From: Clostridium tyrobutyricum DSM 2637 = ATCC 25755 = JCM 11008
Lineage (GTDB): Bacteria; Bacillota; Clostridia; Clostridiales; Clostridiaceae
Length of the DNA stretch: 52,725 nucleotides
Assembly: GCF_000359585.1 (NCBI RefSeq)
Contig: NZ_APMH01000030.1
Span: 1-52,725, forward strand
Direction of reading: 5' to 3'
Part shown: in pieces, positions 42,322 through 52,625 of the stretch
Layout: every line of letters begins with the position of its first letter
How positions within the stretch are numbered: position 1 is the stretch's first letter
Made by a program: the position numbers and the translations under genes
The notes under the pieces: model-generated
The model's database searches: none
What the model was told of the DNA's origin: nothing
The model's input: only the letters and a program-made list of their open reading frames with translations

Positions 42322-42954
42322 TTTGTAATCTAGTATTTTTACATCTTTATATTGATTTTTACAATCATCAGATAGGTTTAAATAATTTTTATCAATATAT
42401 TTTCCACTTTTAATATATTTGAGAAAAGTTTCTAATCCATCTAATTCAAATGATAAATCAGGTGTTTTATAATGCATTGGAATTATAATATGAGGATTTA
42501 TTAGTTTTGCTACTTCAGCAGCTTCTTTTCCATCTATAGTAAAATTACCGCCTACAGGTATAAATAGTACATCTATTGATTTAAGATTATTAATTTCTTC
42601 TTTGGATAATATGTAACCTAGATCTCCTAGATGACATAGTCTATATCCATCCATCTCAATTATAAAAATTATGTTTTTACCTCTTTTTGCACCTTTTACT
42701 TTATCATGATAGGAAGGAAATCCTTTTATTGAGATATTTTGAAAATTAAAATCACCTGTTTTATCTATTATATTTGGACATGTTATTTTTTGTGTGTAGT
42801 CGTGATCAAAATGATGATGACTTATAGTAACTGCGTCTACATTACCACTAAATACCTTATATCCAGTTGAATCATCAAAAGGATCGGTTAAAACTTTTAT
42901 GTTGTTTGAATCTTCCAGTATAAAACTAGAATGACCAAGCCACGTTATTTTCAT
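42319..42954 (-). CDS. UlaG-like metallo-beta-lactamase-fold hydrolase
   Basis: The 211-aa metal-dependent hydrolase has the start MKITWLGHSSFILE, the metal motif SHHHFDHDY, CHLGDLGY and PMHYKTP, the pattern of the UPF0173/UlaG-like group. The substrate is unknown; family members act on lactones, phosphodiesters or nucleic acids. ATG 42954 has AGGAGATGA upstream. It is a single gene divergent from the ileS T-box. Confidence 0.88.
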   Translation of the reverse strand: MKITWLGHSSFILEDSNNIKVLTDPFDDSTGYKVFSGNVDAVTISHHHFDHDYTQKITCPNIIDKTGDFNFQNISIKGFPSYHDKVKGAKRGKNIIFIIEMDGYRLCHLGDLGYILSKEEINNLKSIDVLFIPVGGNFTIDGKEAAEVAKLINPHIIIPMHYKTPDLSFELDGLETFLKYIKSGKYIDKNYLNLSDDCKNQYKDVKILDYK

Positions 42955-43034
42955 AAAATCATCTCCTAGTTTAATATTAAGAACATTATAACATTATATT
43001 TAGATATTTATTGTAAAAAATAGTATAAAAATAT

Positions 43035-43063
43035 TTGACAATAAAAAATGTCTATAATATAAT
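43035..43063 (+). promoter_or_regulatory. Perfect-consensus sigma-A promoter of the ileS T-box transcript
   Basis: TTGACA (43035-43040), exactly 17 bases and TATAAT (43058-43063). Transcription would begin about 43070, giving a 310-base leader. Confidence 0.85.
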
Positions 43064-43069
43064 TAAGTC

Positions 43070-43342
43070 GATTACGTAAAATAGTATAGTTGAATATTGA
43101 AAGTTTTGAACAGGAAGAGTATTTAAATCGTGTTACTGAAAGAGAGCGAAGTATAGGTGAAAATTCGCAGGAGGATTTAAAGAAAATCACCTGGGAGCTA
43201 AAGAACTGAAATAATTATTAATTTAGTAGGTTTTTTCGTATTTCCACGTTAAGGAGTAAAATGTATTTGTATTTTTTGAAATTTACACATAGGTGGTAAA
43301 GCGAATATCAACTTCGTCCTATTTATAGGATGAAGTTTTTTT
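43070..43342 (+). promoter_or_regulatory. T-box leader (isoleucine specifier) controlling ileS
   Basis: Stem I shows GAAGAGTA, GAGAGCGAAGTATAGGTGA and the specifier ATC (43186-43188) in the GAAAATCACCTGGGAGC context, aligned exactly with the ATG of the metG leader. The T-box AGGTGGTAAAGCGA is at 43291-43304. The terminator stem starts AACTTCGTCCTA (43310-) and pairs with TAGGATGAAGTT, then a T-run. Uncharged tRNA-Ile should promote read-through into ileS. Confidence 0.9.
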
Positions 43343-43378
43343 ATTTAAGATATTGTAGGCTATAGAAAGGAGTTAATT

Positions 43379-46300
43379 ATGTATAATAAGATTGATAACT
43401 CTAAAAGTTTTATTGACAGGGAAAAAGATGTAGTGGACTTTTGGAAAAAAAATAAAATTATTGAAAAGAATTTTGAACTAAATAAAGATGGTAAGTATTT
43501 TACTTTTTATGATGGACCACCAACTGCTAATGGTAATCCGCATATAGGTCATGTTCTAACTAGAGTCATGAAAGACTTTATAATAAGATATAAGGTAATG
43601 AAGGGCTATAATGTTTTAAGAAAAGCAGGATGGGATACACATGGACTTCCAGTTGAACTTGAAGTGGAAAAAAGTCTTGGAATATCAGGAAAACCACAGA
43701 TAGAAGAATATGGAGTTGAAAGTTTTATAAAAAAGTGTAAGGATAGTGTATTTACTTATATAAGTGAATGGAAGGAGATGTCTGATAGAATAGGATTCTG
43801 GGTTGACATGGATAATCCTTATGTTACTTATCATAATGACTATATAGAATCAGAATGGTGGGCTTTAAAGCAGATATGGGATAAAGGCCTTTTGTATAAA
43901 GGATACAAAGTTGTACCATATTGCCCAAGATGCGGAACAGCACTTTCATCACATGAAGTATCTCAAGGATATAAAGATGTAAAGGAAACATCAGTTTATG
44001 TTAAGTTTAAACTAAAAGATTCAGATAAGTATATGCTTGCATGGACTACAACTCCGTGGACTCTTCCAAACAATATGGCACTTGCAATAAATAAAACTTA
44101 TGATTATGTAGAAGTAATAAATAAAGGCCAGCACCTTATATTGGCAGAATCTCTTTTAGGAAAATTGGAAGAAGAATATGAAGTAGTAAGAAAGTTCAAG
44201 GGAGAAGAGCTTTTAGGATTGGAATATGAGCCAATGTTTAATTTTGTAAAATATGAAGGAAAGGCTCATTATGTTATACATGGAGACTATGTTACTCTTA
44301 CGGATGGTACGGGAATTGTTCATACAGCACCTGCATTTGGTGAAGATGACAGCAATATATGTAAAGAGTATGATATACCAGTTGTAAATTCTGTAGATAC
44401 TCAAGGAAGATACAAAGATGAGGTTACCCCATGGAAAGGTTTGTTTGTCAAGGATGCAGACCCTAAAATAATAAAATATTTAGAAGAAAACAATATTTTA
44501 TATAAATCCGAAAAATTCACTCATTCATATCCATTTTGCTGGAGATGTGATACGCCGCTTCTATACTATCCAAGAGACACCTGGTTTATAAAAATGTCTT
44601 CCATGAGAGATAAACTAGTTGATAATACTAACAGTACCAATTGGTATCCAGATAACATAAGGACAGGAAGGTTTGGAAAATTCGTAGAGGGTGCTATAGA
44701 TTGGGGACTCAGCAGGGAGAGATACTGGGGTACACCACTTCCAATCTGGGAATGTGAATGTGGCCATAAGGAATGTATTGGAAGTATTGAAGAACTTAAG
44801 GAAAAGGGAATAAATGTACCTGAGAATATAGAACTTCATAAGCCATACATAGATAATGTTAAATTGAAGTGCCCGCACTGCGGCAAAGAAATGAAGAGAG
44901 TAACTGAGGTAATAGATTGTTGGTTTGATTCAGGGTCAATGCCATTTGCACAACATCATTACCCTTTTGAAAACAAAGAATTGTTTGAAGAAAATTTCCC
45001 TGCTCAATATATAACAGAGGCAGTAGATCAAACAAGAGGATGGTTTTATACTCTTATGTCAATATCTACAATCTTATTTCATAGAAGTCCATTTGAAAAC
45101 TGTATGGTATTAGGTCATGTTTTAGATAAACATGGACTTAAAATGTCAAAGCACAAGGGAAATGTATTGAGTCCAACTGTAGTTTTGAATAATGAAGGAG
45201 CAGATGCTACAAGATGGTATTTTTATACTTCAAGTGCACCATGGCTTCCATCAAGGTTTTATGAAGAAGCAGTTCAGGATACTCAAAGAAAATTTTTGGG
45301 AACCTTTTGGAATGTATATTCATTTTATGTGTTATATGCTGATTTAGATAATTTTAACCCGTTGGATTATAAAGATTTTAAATCTGAGAATATAATGGAT
45401 AAGTGGATATTATCAAGATTGAATTCACTTATAAAAGAGACAGAGAAGCATTTAGACAAATATGAAGTAACTCAAGCTGCCATAAATATAGGAGAATTTG
45501 TAGATAGCCTTTCTAATTGGTATGTAAGAGTTAACAGGGCAAGATTCTGGAATTCTAAATTGGATACTGACAAAATAAGTGCATATGTAACACTTTATAA
45601 AGTGTTAACTACTTTAAGTATGATAGCAGCACCATTTGTACCATTTATGACAGAGGAAATTTATCAAAATTTAGTAGTAAAATTAGATAAAGATGCTCCT
45701 GAGAGTGTACACTTGTGTAGATGGCCTGAATATGATGAAACTGTTGTAGATAAAACTCTGGAAGATGATATGTCAGAAGCATATAGAATAGTTAAGCTTG
45801 GAAGAAGTGCCAGAAATACAGCTAATATAAAGAACAGACAGCCACTTTCAGAAATGCTTGTAAGTTCCAAGACTCTTCAAGATTATTATGGAAATATAAT
45901 AAGAGAAGAACTCAATATAAAGAAGGTAGAATTTGATGCAGATCTATCAAAGTATGTTAATTTTGATATAAAACCAAATCTTCCTGTATTGGGTAAAAAA
46001 TATGGAAGATTTATACCGGAAATCAGAAAACAAATATCTTCATTGGATCAAATGGAGCTTTCAAAGAAGATAAAAGCAGGTGAATCTGTTTATCTTGATA
46101 TAAATGGACAAAAAATAGAATTGAATTCTGATAATTTACTTATTACAATGCAGGGATTAGAGGGATTTGCATTTGCAGGTGAGGGCACTATAGGTATAGT
46201 ACTTGAGACAACTATAACGGAAGAACTTAAAGAAGAAGGAAATTTGAGAGAAATATTAAGTAAAGTACAAAACTTGAGAAAAGAAAGTGGTTTTGAAGTT

Positions 46301-46486
46301 GCAGATACTATAAAATTATATGTTTCAGGTAATACTTATCTTGAAGATATAGTTAAAAAATTTGAACAGCAAATTAAGCGGGAAACACTTGCATGTGAAA
46401 TTCTGTATAATCAAAATTTTAATTACAATGATTACAAGATAAATGGAGAAGATTTTAAAATTGCAGTAGAGTTATTAAAAAAATAA
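43379..46486 (+). CDS. ileS: Isoleucyl-tRNA synthetase (long, type 2-like)
   Basis: The 1035-aa class I synthetase charges tRNA-Ile. It has [21 protein letters not shown] (HIGH), CP1 editing domain sequences ([33 protein letters not shown]), the [18 protein letters not shown] segment, zinc-type CECGHKEC and KCPHCGKE, and [13 protein letters not shown] (KMSKS variant with His). The length and absence of a C-terminal CxxC zinc site suit the eukaryote-like IleRS2 class, which is often mupirocin-insensitive; class is inferred. Start ATG behind AAAGGAG; T-box controlled. Confidence 0.96.
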   Translation: MYNKIDNSKSFIDREKDVVDFWKKNKIIEKNFELNKDGKYFTFYDGPPTANGNPHIGHVLTRVMKDFIIRYKVMKGYNVLRKAGWDTHGLPVELEVEKSLGISGKPQIEEYGVESFIKKCKDSVFTYISEWKEMSDRIGFWVDMDNPYVTYHNDYIESEWWALKQIWDKGLLYKGYKVVPYCPRCGTALSSHEVSQGYKDVKETSVYVKFKLKDSDKYMLAWTTTPWTLPNNMALAINKTYDYVEVINKGQHLILAESLLGKLEEEYEVVRKFKGEELLGLEYEPMFNFVKYEGKAHYVIHGDYVTLTDGTGIVHTAPAFGEDDSNICKEYDIPVVNSVDTQGRYKDEVTPWKGLFVKDADPKIIKYLEENNILYKSEKFTHSYPFCWRCDTPLLYYPRDTWFIKMSSMRDKLVDNTNSTNWYPDNIRTGRFGKFVEGAIDWGLSRERYWGTPLPIWECECGHKECIGSIEELKEKGINVPENIELHKPYIDNVKLKCPHCGKEMKRVTEVIDCWFDSGSMPFAQHHYPFENKELFEENFPAQYITEAVDQTRGWFYTLMSISTILFHRSPFENCMVLGHVLDKHGLKMSKHKGNVLSPTVVLNNEGADATRWYFYTSSAPWLPSRFYEEAVQDTQRKFLGTFWNVYSFYVLYADLDNFNPLDYKDFKSENIMDKWILSRLNSLIKETEKHLDKYEVTQAAINIGEFVDSLSNWYVRVNRARFWNSKLDTDKISAYVTLYKVLTTLSMIAAPFVPFMTEEIYQNLVVKLDKDAPESVHLCRWPEYDETVVDKTLEDDMSEAYRIVKLGRSARNTANIKNRQPLSEMLVSSKTLQDYYGNIIREELNIKKVEFDADLSKYVNFDIKPNLPVLGKKYGRFIPEIRKQISSLDQMELSKKIKAGESVYLDINGQKIELNSDNLLITMQGLEGFAFAGEGTIGIVLETTITEELKEEGNLREILSKVQNLRKESGFEVADTIKLYVSGNTYLEDIVKKFEQQIKRETLACEILYNQNFNYNDYKINGEDFKIAVELLKK

Positions 46487-46512
46487 GTTTGATAAGTTTT
46501 ATTTATAAAATC

Positions 46513-46554
46513 AAGGTTATAGTCATATGGATGAATTTGTGTGATTATAACCTT
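46513..46554 (+). terminator. Probable terminator after ileS
   Basis: AAGGTTATAGTCA (46513-46525) pairs with TGATTATAACCTT (46542-46554, one G-T pair). The following TATGTAGATAATTTTT is only partly T-rich, so efficiency is uncertain. Confidence 0.6.
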
Positions 46555-46599
46555 TATGTAGATAATTTTTGTAGTATATGTCAATATAATAAAATTAAC

Positions 46600-46628
46600 T
46601 TGTAATAGTTACAATTTACAAGTATAAT
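46600..46628 (+). promoter_or_regulatory. Sigma-A promoter of ccpA with overlapping inverted repeat
   Basis: TTGTAA (46600-46605), 17 bases and TATAAT (46623-46628). An inverted repeat ACTTGTAA (46598-46605) and TTACAAGT (46616-46623) covers the -35 and spacer and could be an operator. A weak cre-like sequence (GAAAACGTATCGG near 46637) lies before the gene. Confidence 0.7.
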
Positions 46629-46661
46629 TATTAAAAGAAAACGTATCGGTAGGTGAAAAAA

Positions 46662-47657
46662 ATGGCAGCATCAATTAAAGATGTAGCTAAAGAGGCAGGT
46701 GTTTCTATAGCTACAGTTTCAAGGGTATTAAACGATGTAGACGTTGTAAATGAGGAAACTAAGCGAAAAGTATTAGAAGCTATAGATAAGCTTGGCTATA
46801 GGCCGAATATAATAGCTAGAAGCCTTAAAACACAAAGAACCAAAACTATAGGGATAATAATACCTGATATATCAAATCAATTTTACCCTGAGATAGTGAG
46901 AGGGGCTGAAGATGTAGCGAACATATATGACTATAATATAATGCTTTGCAATACGGATTTGGACTTTGAAAAAGAAATGGAATACCTTAGAGTTCTCAAA
47001 GAAAAAATGGTAGATGGAGTTCTGTATATGAGTGCATCACTAGAACCAGCTATATTGAAGTTAATAAAACAACTTCAACTTACCATGGTATTAGTGGAGA
47101 CTGCAAATGATAATGAGGATATACCAAGTGTTACTATTGACAATAAAAAAGCAGCTTATGATGGAGTCAATTATTTAATTGAAAGAGGTAATAAAAAAAT
47201 AGCTTATATAGGTGCTCATGAGGATGAAGAAAATGCCAGTGCAGTTAGATATATAGGATATAAGGAAGCTCTAAAGGACAATAACTTTAGTATTGATGAT
47301 AATATTACTTGTTTTGGAGGCCTAAAAGCTAAAGATGGATATGATGGCATGAATCAAATACTGGATAAGCAGAGTATAGATTCAGTATTTTGCTGTAGTG
47401 ATGAACTTGCTATGGGGACTATAAATGCACTTAGAGACCGCAATATAAGAGTTCCGGAAGATGTAGATGTAATAGGATTTGGAAATATATATTCAGCATC
47501 TGTATTCTATCCAAAGATAACTACAGTAGCTCAACCTATGTATGATATGGGTTCGGTAGGTATGAGAATGCTAATAAAGCTTATAAACAAACAAAAAGTT
47601 GAAAATACAAAATATGTATTAAATCATGAATTGATTAAGAGGGATTCATGTAAATAA
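46662..47657 (+). CDS. ccpA: LacI-family catabolite control regulator CcpA
   Basis: This 331-aa LacI-type regulator has the HTH SIKDVAKEAGVSIATVSRVL, hinge YRPNIIARSLKTQ and a periplasmic-binding-fold effector domain: TIGIIIPDISNQFYPEIVRG, then GNKKIAYIG, DELAMGTINAL and VAQPMYDMGSVGMRML. The last block and overall sequence strongly resemble CcpA, which with HPr(Ser-P) controls carbon use in Firmicutes. ATG 46662 suits TAGGTG; the GTG at 46653 is less likely. It has its own promoter downstream of ileS. Another LacI member cannot be excluded. Confidence 0.85.
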   Translation: MAASIKDVAKEAGVSIATVSRVLNDVDVVNEETKRKVLEAIDKLGYRPNIIARSLKTQRTKTIGIIIPDISNQFYPEIVRGAEDVANIYDYNIMLCNTDLDFEKEMEYLRVLKEKMVDGVLYMSASLEPAILKLIKQLQLTMVLVETANDNEDIPSVTIDNKKAAYDGVNYLIERGNKKIAYIGAHEDEENASAVRYIGYKEALKDNNFSIDDNITCFGGLKAKDGYDGMNQILDKQSIDSVFCCSDELAMGTINALRDRNIRVPEDVDVIGFGNIYSASVFYPKITTVAQPMYDMGSVGMRMLIKLINKQKVENTKYVLNHELIKRDSCK

Positions 47658-47719
47658 CGAAGAATATTTCTGGAATAATATATATAACAAAGGGGTAAAC
47701 TATTAAGAAAGGGAAATTT

Positions 47720-48325
47720 ATGGTAGAGAGATTAATAGATTTGGTTGTTCTTGTATTGGATAAAACGGGGTATGTAGGTGTATTTATAGCCATGGCTCTT
47801 GAAAGTGCATGTATTCCAATACCTAGCGAGGCTATTCTACCTTTTGGAGGTTATTTGAGCTATTTAGGAAGGCTAAGTATAATTCCTGTTGTGATTTTTG
47901 GAACATTAGGAGGAACTGTAGGTTCTTGTGTAGCTTACTATATAGGAAAAATTGGTGGAAGGCCTCTGGTAGAAAAATATGCAGATAAACTTAGGTTATC
48001 TAAATCACATATACAAAAAAGTGATGATTATTTTAATAAATATGGTGAAAGAATAGTATTTTTTTCTAGATTATTGCCTATAATTAGAACATTTATATCA
48101 CTTCCTGCAGGAATAAGTAAGATGAATTTTAAAAAATTTGTTGTATATACCTTAATAGGTTCTACTTTATGGAGTGTTATTTTAGGTTTTGCAGGATACA
48201 AAATGGGAGAAAATTGGATAACCATACGTGAATGGTTTCATTTTGCAGATGTAGCTTTAGTTGTTATAGTGATTGCATTTGTAGTTTACAAGATACTTAC
48301 CAAATTTAAAAAGTCAAAAGTGTAA
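47720..48325 (+). CDS. DedA-family membrane protein
   Basis: The 201-aa protein has hydrophobic segments at about 8-28, 50-72, 135-158 and 172-192. DedA signatures are FIAMALESACIPIPSEAILPFGGYLSY near the N terminus, GGTVGSCVAYYIGKIGGRPLVEKY and the conserved FFSRLLPIIRTFISLPAGISKM. DedA proteins are thought to flip undecaprenyl phosphate or phospholipids. Start ATG behind AAAGGG. It follows ccpA by 62 bases and may be cotranscribed; a strong terminator follows. Confidence 0.92.
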   Translation: MVERLIDLVVLVLDKTGYVGVFIAMALESACIPIPSEAILPFGGYLSYLGRLSIIPVVIFGTLGGTVGSCVAYYIGKIGGRPLVEKYADKLRLSKSHIQKSDDYFNKYGERIVFFSRLLPIIRTFISLPAGISKMNFKKFVVYTLIGSTLWSVILGFAGYKMGENWITIREWFHFADVALVVIVIAFVVYKILTKFKKSKV

Positions 48326-48349
48326 TTAAAAACTATACATAAATTAAAG

Positions 48350-48398
48350 GAATTTTGTACATTGAATTATATTTAATGTACAAAATTCTTTTTTTTTG
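48350..48398 (+). terminator. Intrinsic terminator after dedA
   Basis: A perfect 14-bp stem (48350-48363 with 48375-48388) is followed by nine T's. Confidence 0.9.
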
Positions 48399-48411
48399 TC
48401 TAACGGTTTTT

Positions 48412-48440
48412 TTGTAAATCATATATTTCCATGGTATAAT
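48412..48440 (+). promoter_or_regulatory. Sigma-A promoter of the helicase gene
   Basis: TTGTAA (48412-48417), 17 bases and TATAAT (48435-48440), about 79 bases before the gene. The helicase gene thus has its own transcription unit. Confidence 0.7.
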
Positions 48441-48518
48441 TTAACATAAAAGTAAGTATATTAATAAGTTGAATGGATTAATTATCGGTGCCTTACATAT
48501 GAAAAAGGAGGATATTAT

Positions 48519-51500
48519 ATGCATGAAAGAGAAAAGATAGAGAATATATTTTCTTATCTGTTAAGTTTAAAGAATTTGAATGAGAAGACTATAAAGGATG
48601 TATATGATTACGAAAGAGTGTACTGGGAAGAAAAGTTTTTAAATTTATCTGGGTGTATTATAAACAAAAATTCTGCAAATGATTCTTGGATAGAAATAAA
48701 TGAAAAATCCGCATATATGTATGATGAATTCTTTAAATTATATCAGGAAAGTGAAAAAAGAGGAGAAAACTTTGAGATAATATGTGGATCTGGACTTATA
48801 TGCTGGGAAGTAGATAATGAAAAAATTAGATACCCACTTCTTGAAACAAGGATGAGAATAGAATTTAATAACTTAAAAAAGACATTTGCCTTAGTACCTT
48901 CAGGGAAGACTAAATTTCAGAGTTCAATATTTGAAGATATTCAAAAACTAAATATAAATAGTATATTAGATTTGGAAGACAAGATAAATAATATGAATTT
49001 GGATCCTAGAGTTAAAGAGGATGCTAAGATGGCATTTTCAAATATAATAGCATGCATAAGTAAAAATGGGAAAATAGAAGATGGATATTTTTCAAAGGAT
49101 AAAGTTAAATTTTATAATTTCCCTGTAATATATAATACTTTTGTAATATTTGTTAGGAAAAACAATATGAGATTATGGCAGGTTGAGATTAATAATATAT
49201 TAAAAAAGGTAAGAGAAGGATATCCTATACCTGAAACTATCAAGGCCTTAGTTCAAGAAAACAATGACAATCAACAAAAGGCGAATAAGGGAGAAGATAT
49301 GAATGAATGGAAAAAGGTGTCACAAGATGTACTTTTCCCACTTCCTGCAAACTCAGAACAAAAAGAGATAATAAAGAGAATATCAGAAAATTATGGAGTA
49401 GTGATGCAGGGACCTCCCGGGACTGGAAAAAGTCAAACTATAGTGAATTTAGTATGTCATTTGCTTGCTCATGGAAAAAGGATATTGGTTACAAGCCAGA
49501 CGGATAGGGCACTTAGAGTACTTATCAAAAAAATACCTGAGAATATAAGACCTCTTTGTATAAGTCTCCTTGGAAATGATGCGGAATCATTTAAAGAGCT
49601 TAGTGATTCAGTAAGACAAATAACCAACAATTTATCTTTAGATCCTAAAAACATGCATAATGATGCGGAGTTGTTAAGAGAGCAGCTAAAGTCCTGCATA
49701 GAAAACCAAAAGATTCTGTATAGAAAACTAAAAGAAGTACAAGCATTGGAAAATGAGACTATAAATTATGATAGCAAAAAGTATACCATGGTAGATATTG
49801 CAAAGTGGGTAAATAAAAATTCAAACAGGTATTCATGGATTGAAGACGATGTTAATATAAAAAATGATATGCCAATTTCAAATCAACAATTTGATTTGCT
49901 TACGGGTTTATTAGGTGAAGTGGATAAAGAACAAAAATTAAGATTTGATAGTATAAAGAGTGTTTTGGATAAGTTTCCTGAAAATGAGAAGGTATATTCT
50001 ACTATATCCAATTATAAAAAATTGAAAGCAGACAATAAAAAAGCTATAGAGAACTTAAAAGATTGGTATATACCATATAAGCATAATTGCAATTATGATG
50101 AACTTTTAAAAGCTATTTATGATTGTAGAGATAATATAATTAAACTCAAGGGTAGTATGTGGGAGGATATTTTTAAAAGTTATCATCAGAATGAGGCTAC
50201 CAGGCAGGTATTTAAAGATGTATATTATAAGTCTTCAAATTTGTTATTGATGCTTACTAAAATTTCAAATGATTTAAGAAACCATAAAGTAGAATTGCCA
50301 GAAGAGAGTATAGATAAATTTACTAAAGGATTTGAAATTGTATATAGAGCATTAGATGAAAAGAAAAAGATAGGCAGACTATTTAAAATTGTTCATCCAG
50401 AATGTGGATATATATTTTCCAAGTGCACTATAGATGATAGACCACTTTCAAATATGGACCAGGCATTTGTTATAAAATTATTTCTTCAGAAAAGGGACAT
50501 ATTAAGAAAGTTAAAGAATGTATGGATTAATACTATGAAAGATTATGGATTTCAAAATAAGAATTTTAGTAAAAATGATATAAATATATTGGATATACAA
50601 GAAAACTTTAAAAAGTTAAAACTTATTGTTGAGTGGAATCAGAAGTATAAAGTAAATATATTAGCTAATATTGGTAAGATAGTTTTTCCTAAATCAATAG
50701 ATTTATATGACATAAAAACTTATGATTATTTGATAGAATGTGTAAATAGTATGAAAAATGTTGATGAGTACAATGAGGCCAAAGTATATTTGAATACTAT
50801 TAAAAAATTGATGCGCTCAATTGATAATGATGTAAATAATCAATTAGAATCAGGTAATATATCCGAGAAACTTGCGGAAAAGCTATCTACAGAGTTAAAG
50901 AATATAAAAGAAGTAAATCATAAGATATCGTTAATTAATGATTTGACGAAAAAATTGTCAAGAATATGTCCTAATACTACTCGAAAAATAGTTAAATATT
51001 GGGATCAATCAAAAAATATGTATAAGAGTTTTGAAAAGGCATGGCAATGGTCCCAATGGAACAATCTTTTAAATAAGATAGGTTCACTGAATCCAGAAAA
51101 GATTGAACAAAAATTGGAGAGAGAAAAAGCAAGAGAAAAACTTATAATAAAAGAATTAGTAGCCAAGAGTACATGGTACAATCAGATAGTTAACACAAAA
51201 GAAAGCCAAAAGAGAAGTTTGTTTTCATGGATGCAGGCAGTAAAAAGAATTGGCAAAGGTAGAGGAAAAATGGTATCAAAGTATAGAAAAATAGCTCAAA
51301 ACGAGATGGAAAAGTGTAAAGAAGTTATTCCTGTATGGATCATGCCTTTAAATAGAGTAATTGAAAATATAAAATTAAATGATAATTTGTTTGATGTAAT
51401 AATATTTGACGAAAGTAGTCAGAGTGATATATTTTCACTATGTGGACTTATGAGAGCTAAACGTGCAGTTATAGTAGGAGATGATAAGCAAATAAGCCCT

Positions 51501-52625
51501 GAAGTTATAGGTGTTGATCAAAAATTAGTATCAAGTCTGATAGAAAAATATCTTAAGGATATACCTGATAGACAGTGGTTTGATCTTCAAACAAGTCTCT
51601 ATGATACTGCACTTAGAGTATTTCCTAATAGATTGATGCTAAAGGAGCATTTTAGATGCGTACCTGAGATAATAAGATTTAGTAATGATATTGTTTACTC
51701 AGGAGATATAAAACCATTGAGATATCCAAGTTTGAGGGAAACTTTCAATCCTCCTATAAATGCTATTAAGGTAGATGGTAAAAGGGATACTAGAAAACCT
51801 ATAAATAATATAGAGGCGGAAGCTATAGCAGATAAAATAACAGAATGTTGTAAAAACAAAAAATATAATGGTATGAGTATGGGGGTTATATCACTTTTAG
51901 GAGAAGCTCAGGGAAATTTGATAGAAACTATTTTAAGAAGAAAAATTGGAGTAAAGGAAATGATAAATAGGAGAATAGTATGTGGAGATGCCTATTCTTT
52001 TCAAGGAGATGAAAGAGATGTAATGTTTTTGTCCATGGTAATTTCAAATAATGTCAAATTTGCACCACTTTCCAGGGACAATGATATGAGAAGATTTAAT
52101 GTAGCTGCAAGTAGGGCTAGAAATCAGATGTGGCTTTTTTATTCAGTTAATTTGGAAGATTTGAGCGAGGAGTGCATAAGATACTCATTGTTGAATTATT
52201 GCTTGAATTATAACAAGTATAGTATTCATAAGAAAAATTTAGGACAAGTATTTCAATCTGATTTTCAAAAAGATGTATATACAATTATAAAGAATGCAGG
52301 ATATAGAGTAAAACCTCAAATAAAGATAGGAAAATACAATATAGACTTTATGATAGAGGGTTCTAGAAATAGAGTTGCTATTATATGTGATGGAGACGAA
52401 TTGGAGGAAAAATATAACTTTAAGGAAAATATAGAAAGACAGCTTGACCTTGAAAGGGTTGGATGGACATTTTTAAGAATTAGAGGTAGTGAATTTTATC
52501 TAAAATCGGAAACTGTTATGAATAAGATATTTAACAAGCTGGACAGTATTGGAATAAAAAGATATAGGGCCCAGATTAATTCTTCTAACAGCAGTGAAGA
52601 GACCAAAAATCTTAAGGCCGTATAG
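48519..52625 (+). CDS. Very large SF1 (AAA_11/AAA_12) helicase with C-terminal PD-(D/E)xK-like domain
   Basis: The 1368-aa protein has a unique N-terminal region (1-260), then motif I QGPPGTGKSQT (about 295-304) and Ia LVTSQTDRALRVL. A 600-aa helical, coiled-coil-rich insert follows. Motif II is IIFDESSQSD (about 960), III VIVGDDKQISP, IV LKEHFRCVPEII, V YSFQGDERDVMF and VI NVAASRARNQMW (about 1190). Residues 1245-1365 resemble the MTES_1575/Vsr-like nuclease: YNIDFMIEG, ICDGDELEE, ERVGWTFLRI. The family's usual Glu in I-E-x-D-G reads Ile here, so cleavage activity is doubtful. Such fusions suggest nucleic-acid surveillance or phage defence; no restriction or methylase partner is adjacent. 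ATG behind AAAGGAGG. Confidence 0.85.
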   Translation: MHEREKIENIFSYLLSLKNLNEKTIKDVYDYERVYWEEKFLNLSGCIINKNSANDSWIEINEKSAYMYDEFFKLYQESEKRGENFEIICGSGLICWEVDNEKIRYPLLETRMRIEFNNLKKTFALVPSGKTKFQSSIFEDIQKLNINSILDLEDKINNMNLDPRVKEDAKMAFSNIIACISKNGKIEDGYFSKDKVKFYNFPVIYNTFVIFVRKNNMRLWQVEINNILKKVREGYPIPETIKALVQENNDNQQKANKGEDMNEWKKVSQDVLFPLPANSEQKEIIKRISENYGVVMQGPPGTGKSQTIVNLVCHLLAHGKRILVTSQTDRALRVLIKKIPENIRPLCISLLGNDAESFKELSDSVRQITNNLSLDPKNMHNDAELLREQLKSCIENQKILYRKLKEVQALENETINYDSKKYTMVDIAKWVNKNSNRYSWIEDDVNIKNDMPISNQQFDLLTGLLGEVDKEQKLRFDSIKSVLDKFPENEKVYSTISNYKKLKADNKKAIENLKDWYIPYKHNCNYDELLKAIYDCRDNIIKLKGSMWEDIFKSYHQNEATRQVFKDVYYKSSNLLLMLTKISNDLRNHKVELPEESIDKFTKGFEIVYRALDEKKKIGRLFKIVHPECGYIFSKCTIDDRPLSNMDQAFVIKLFLQKRDILRKLKNVWINTMKDYGFQNKNFSKNDINILDIQENFKKLKLIVEWNQKYKVNILANIGKIVFPKSIDLYDIKTYDYLIECVNSMKNVDEYNEAKVYLNTIKKLMRSIDNDVNNQLESGNISEKLAEKLSTELKNIKEVNHKISLINDLTKKLSRICPNTTRKIVKYWDQSKNMYKSFEKAWQWSQWNNLLNKIGSLNPEKIEQKLEREKAREKLIIKELVAKSTWYNQIVNTKESQKRSLFSWMQAVKRIGKGRGKMVSKYRKIAQNEMEKCKEVIPVWIMPLNRVIENIKLNDNLFDVIIFDESSQSDIFSLCGLMRAKRAVIVGDDKQISPEVIGVDQKLVSSLIEKYLKDIPDRQWFDLQTSLYDTALRVFPNRLMLKEHFRCVPEIIRFSNDIVYSGDIKPLRYPSLRETFNPPINAIKVDGKRDTRKPINNIEAEAIADKITECCKNKKYNGMSMGVISLLGEAQGNLIETILRRKIGVKEMINRRIVCGDAYSFQGDERDVMFLSMVISNNVKFAPLSRDNDMRRFNVAASRARNQMWLFYSVNLEDLSEECIRYSLLNYCLNYNKYSIHKKNLGQVFQSDFQKDVYTIIKNAGYRVKPQIKIGKYNIDFMIEGSRNRVAIICDGDELEEKYNFKENIERQLDLERVGWTFLRIRGSEFYLKSETVMNKIFNKLDSIGIKRYRAQINSSNSSEETKNLKAV

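Noticed and set aside
46637-46651. cre site (CcpA operator) before ccpA
   Set aside because: Three mismatches at consensus positions, including loss of symmetry; mentioned only as weak.
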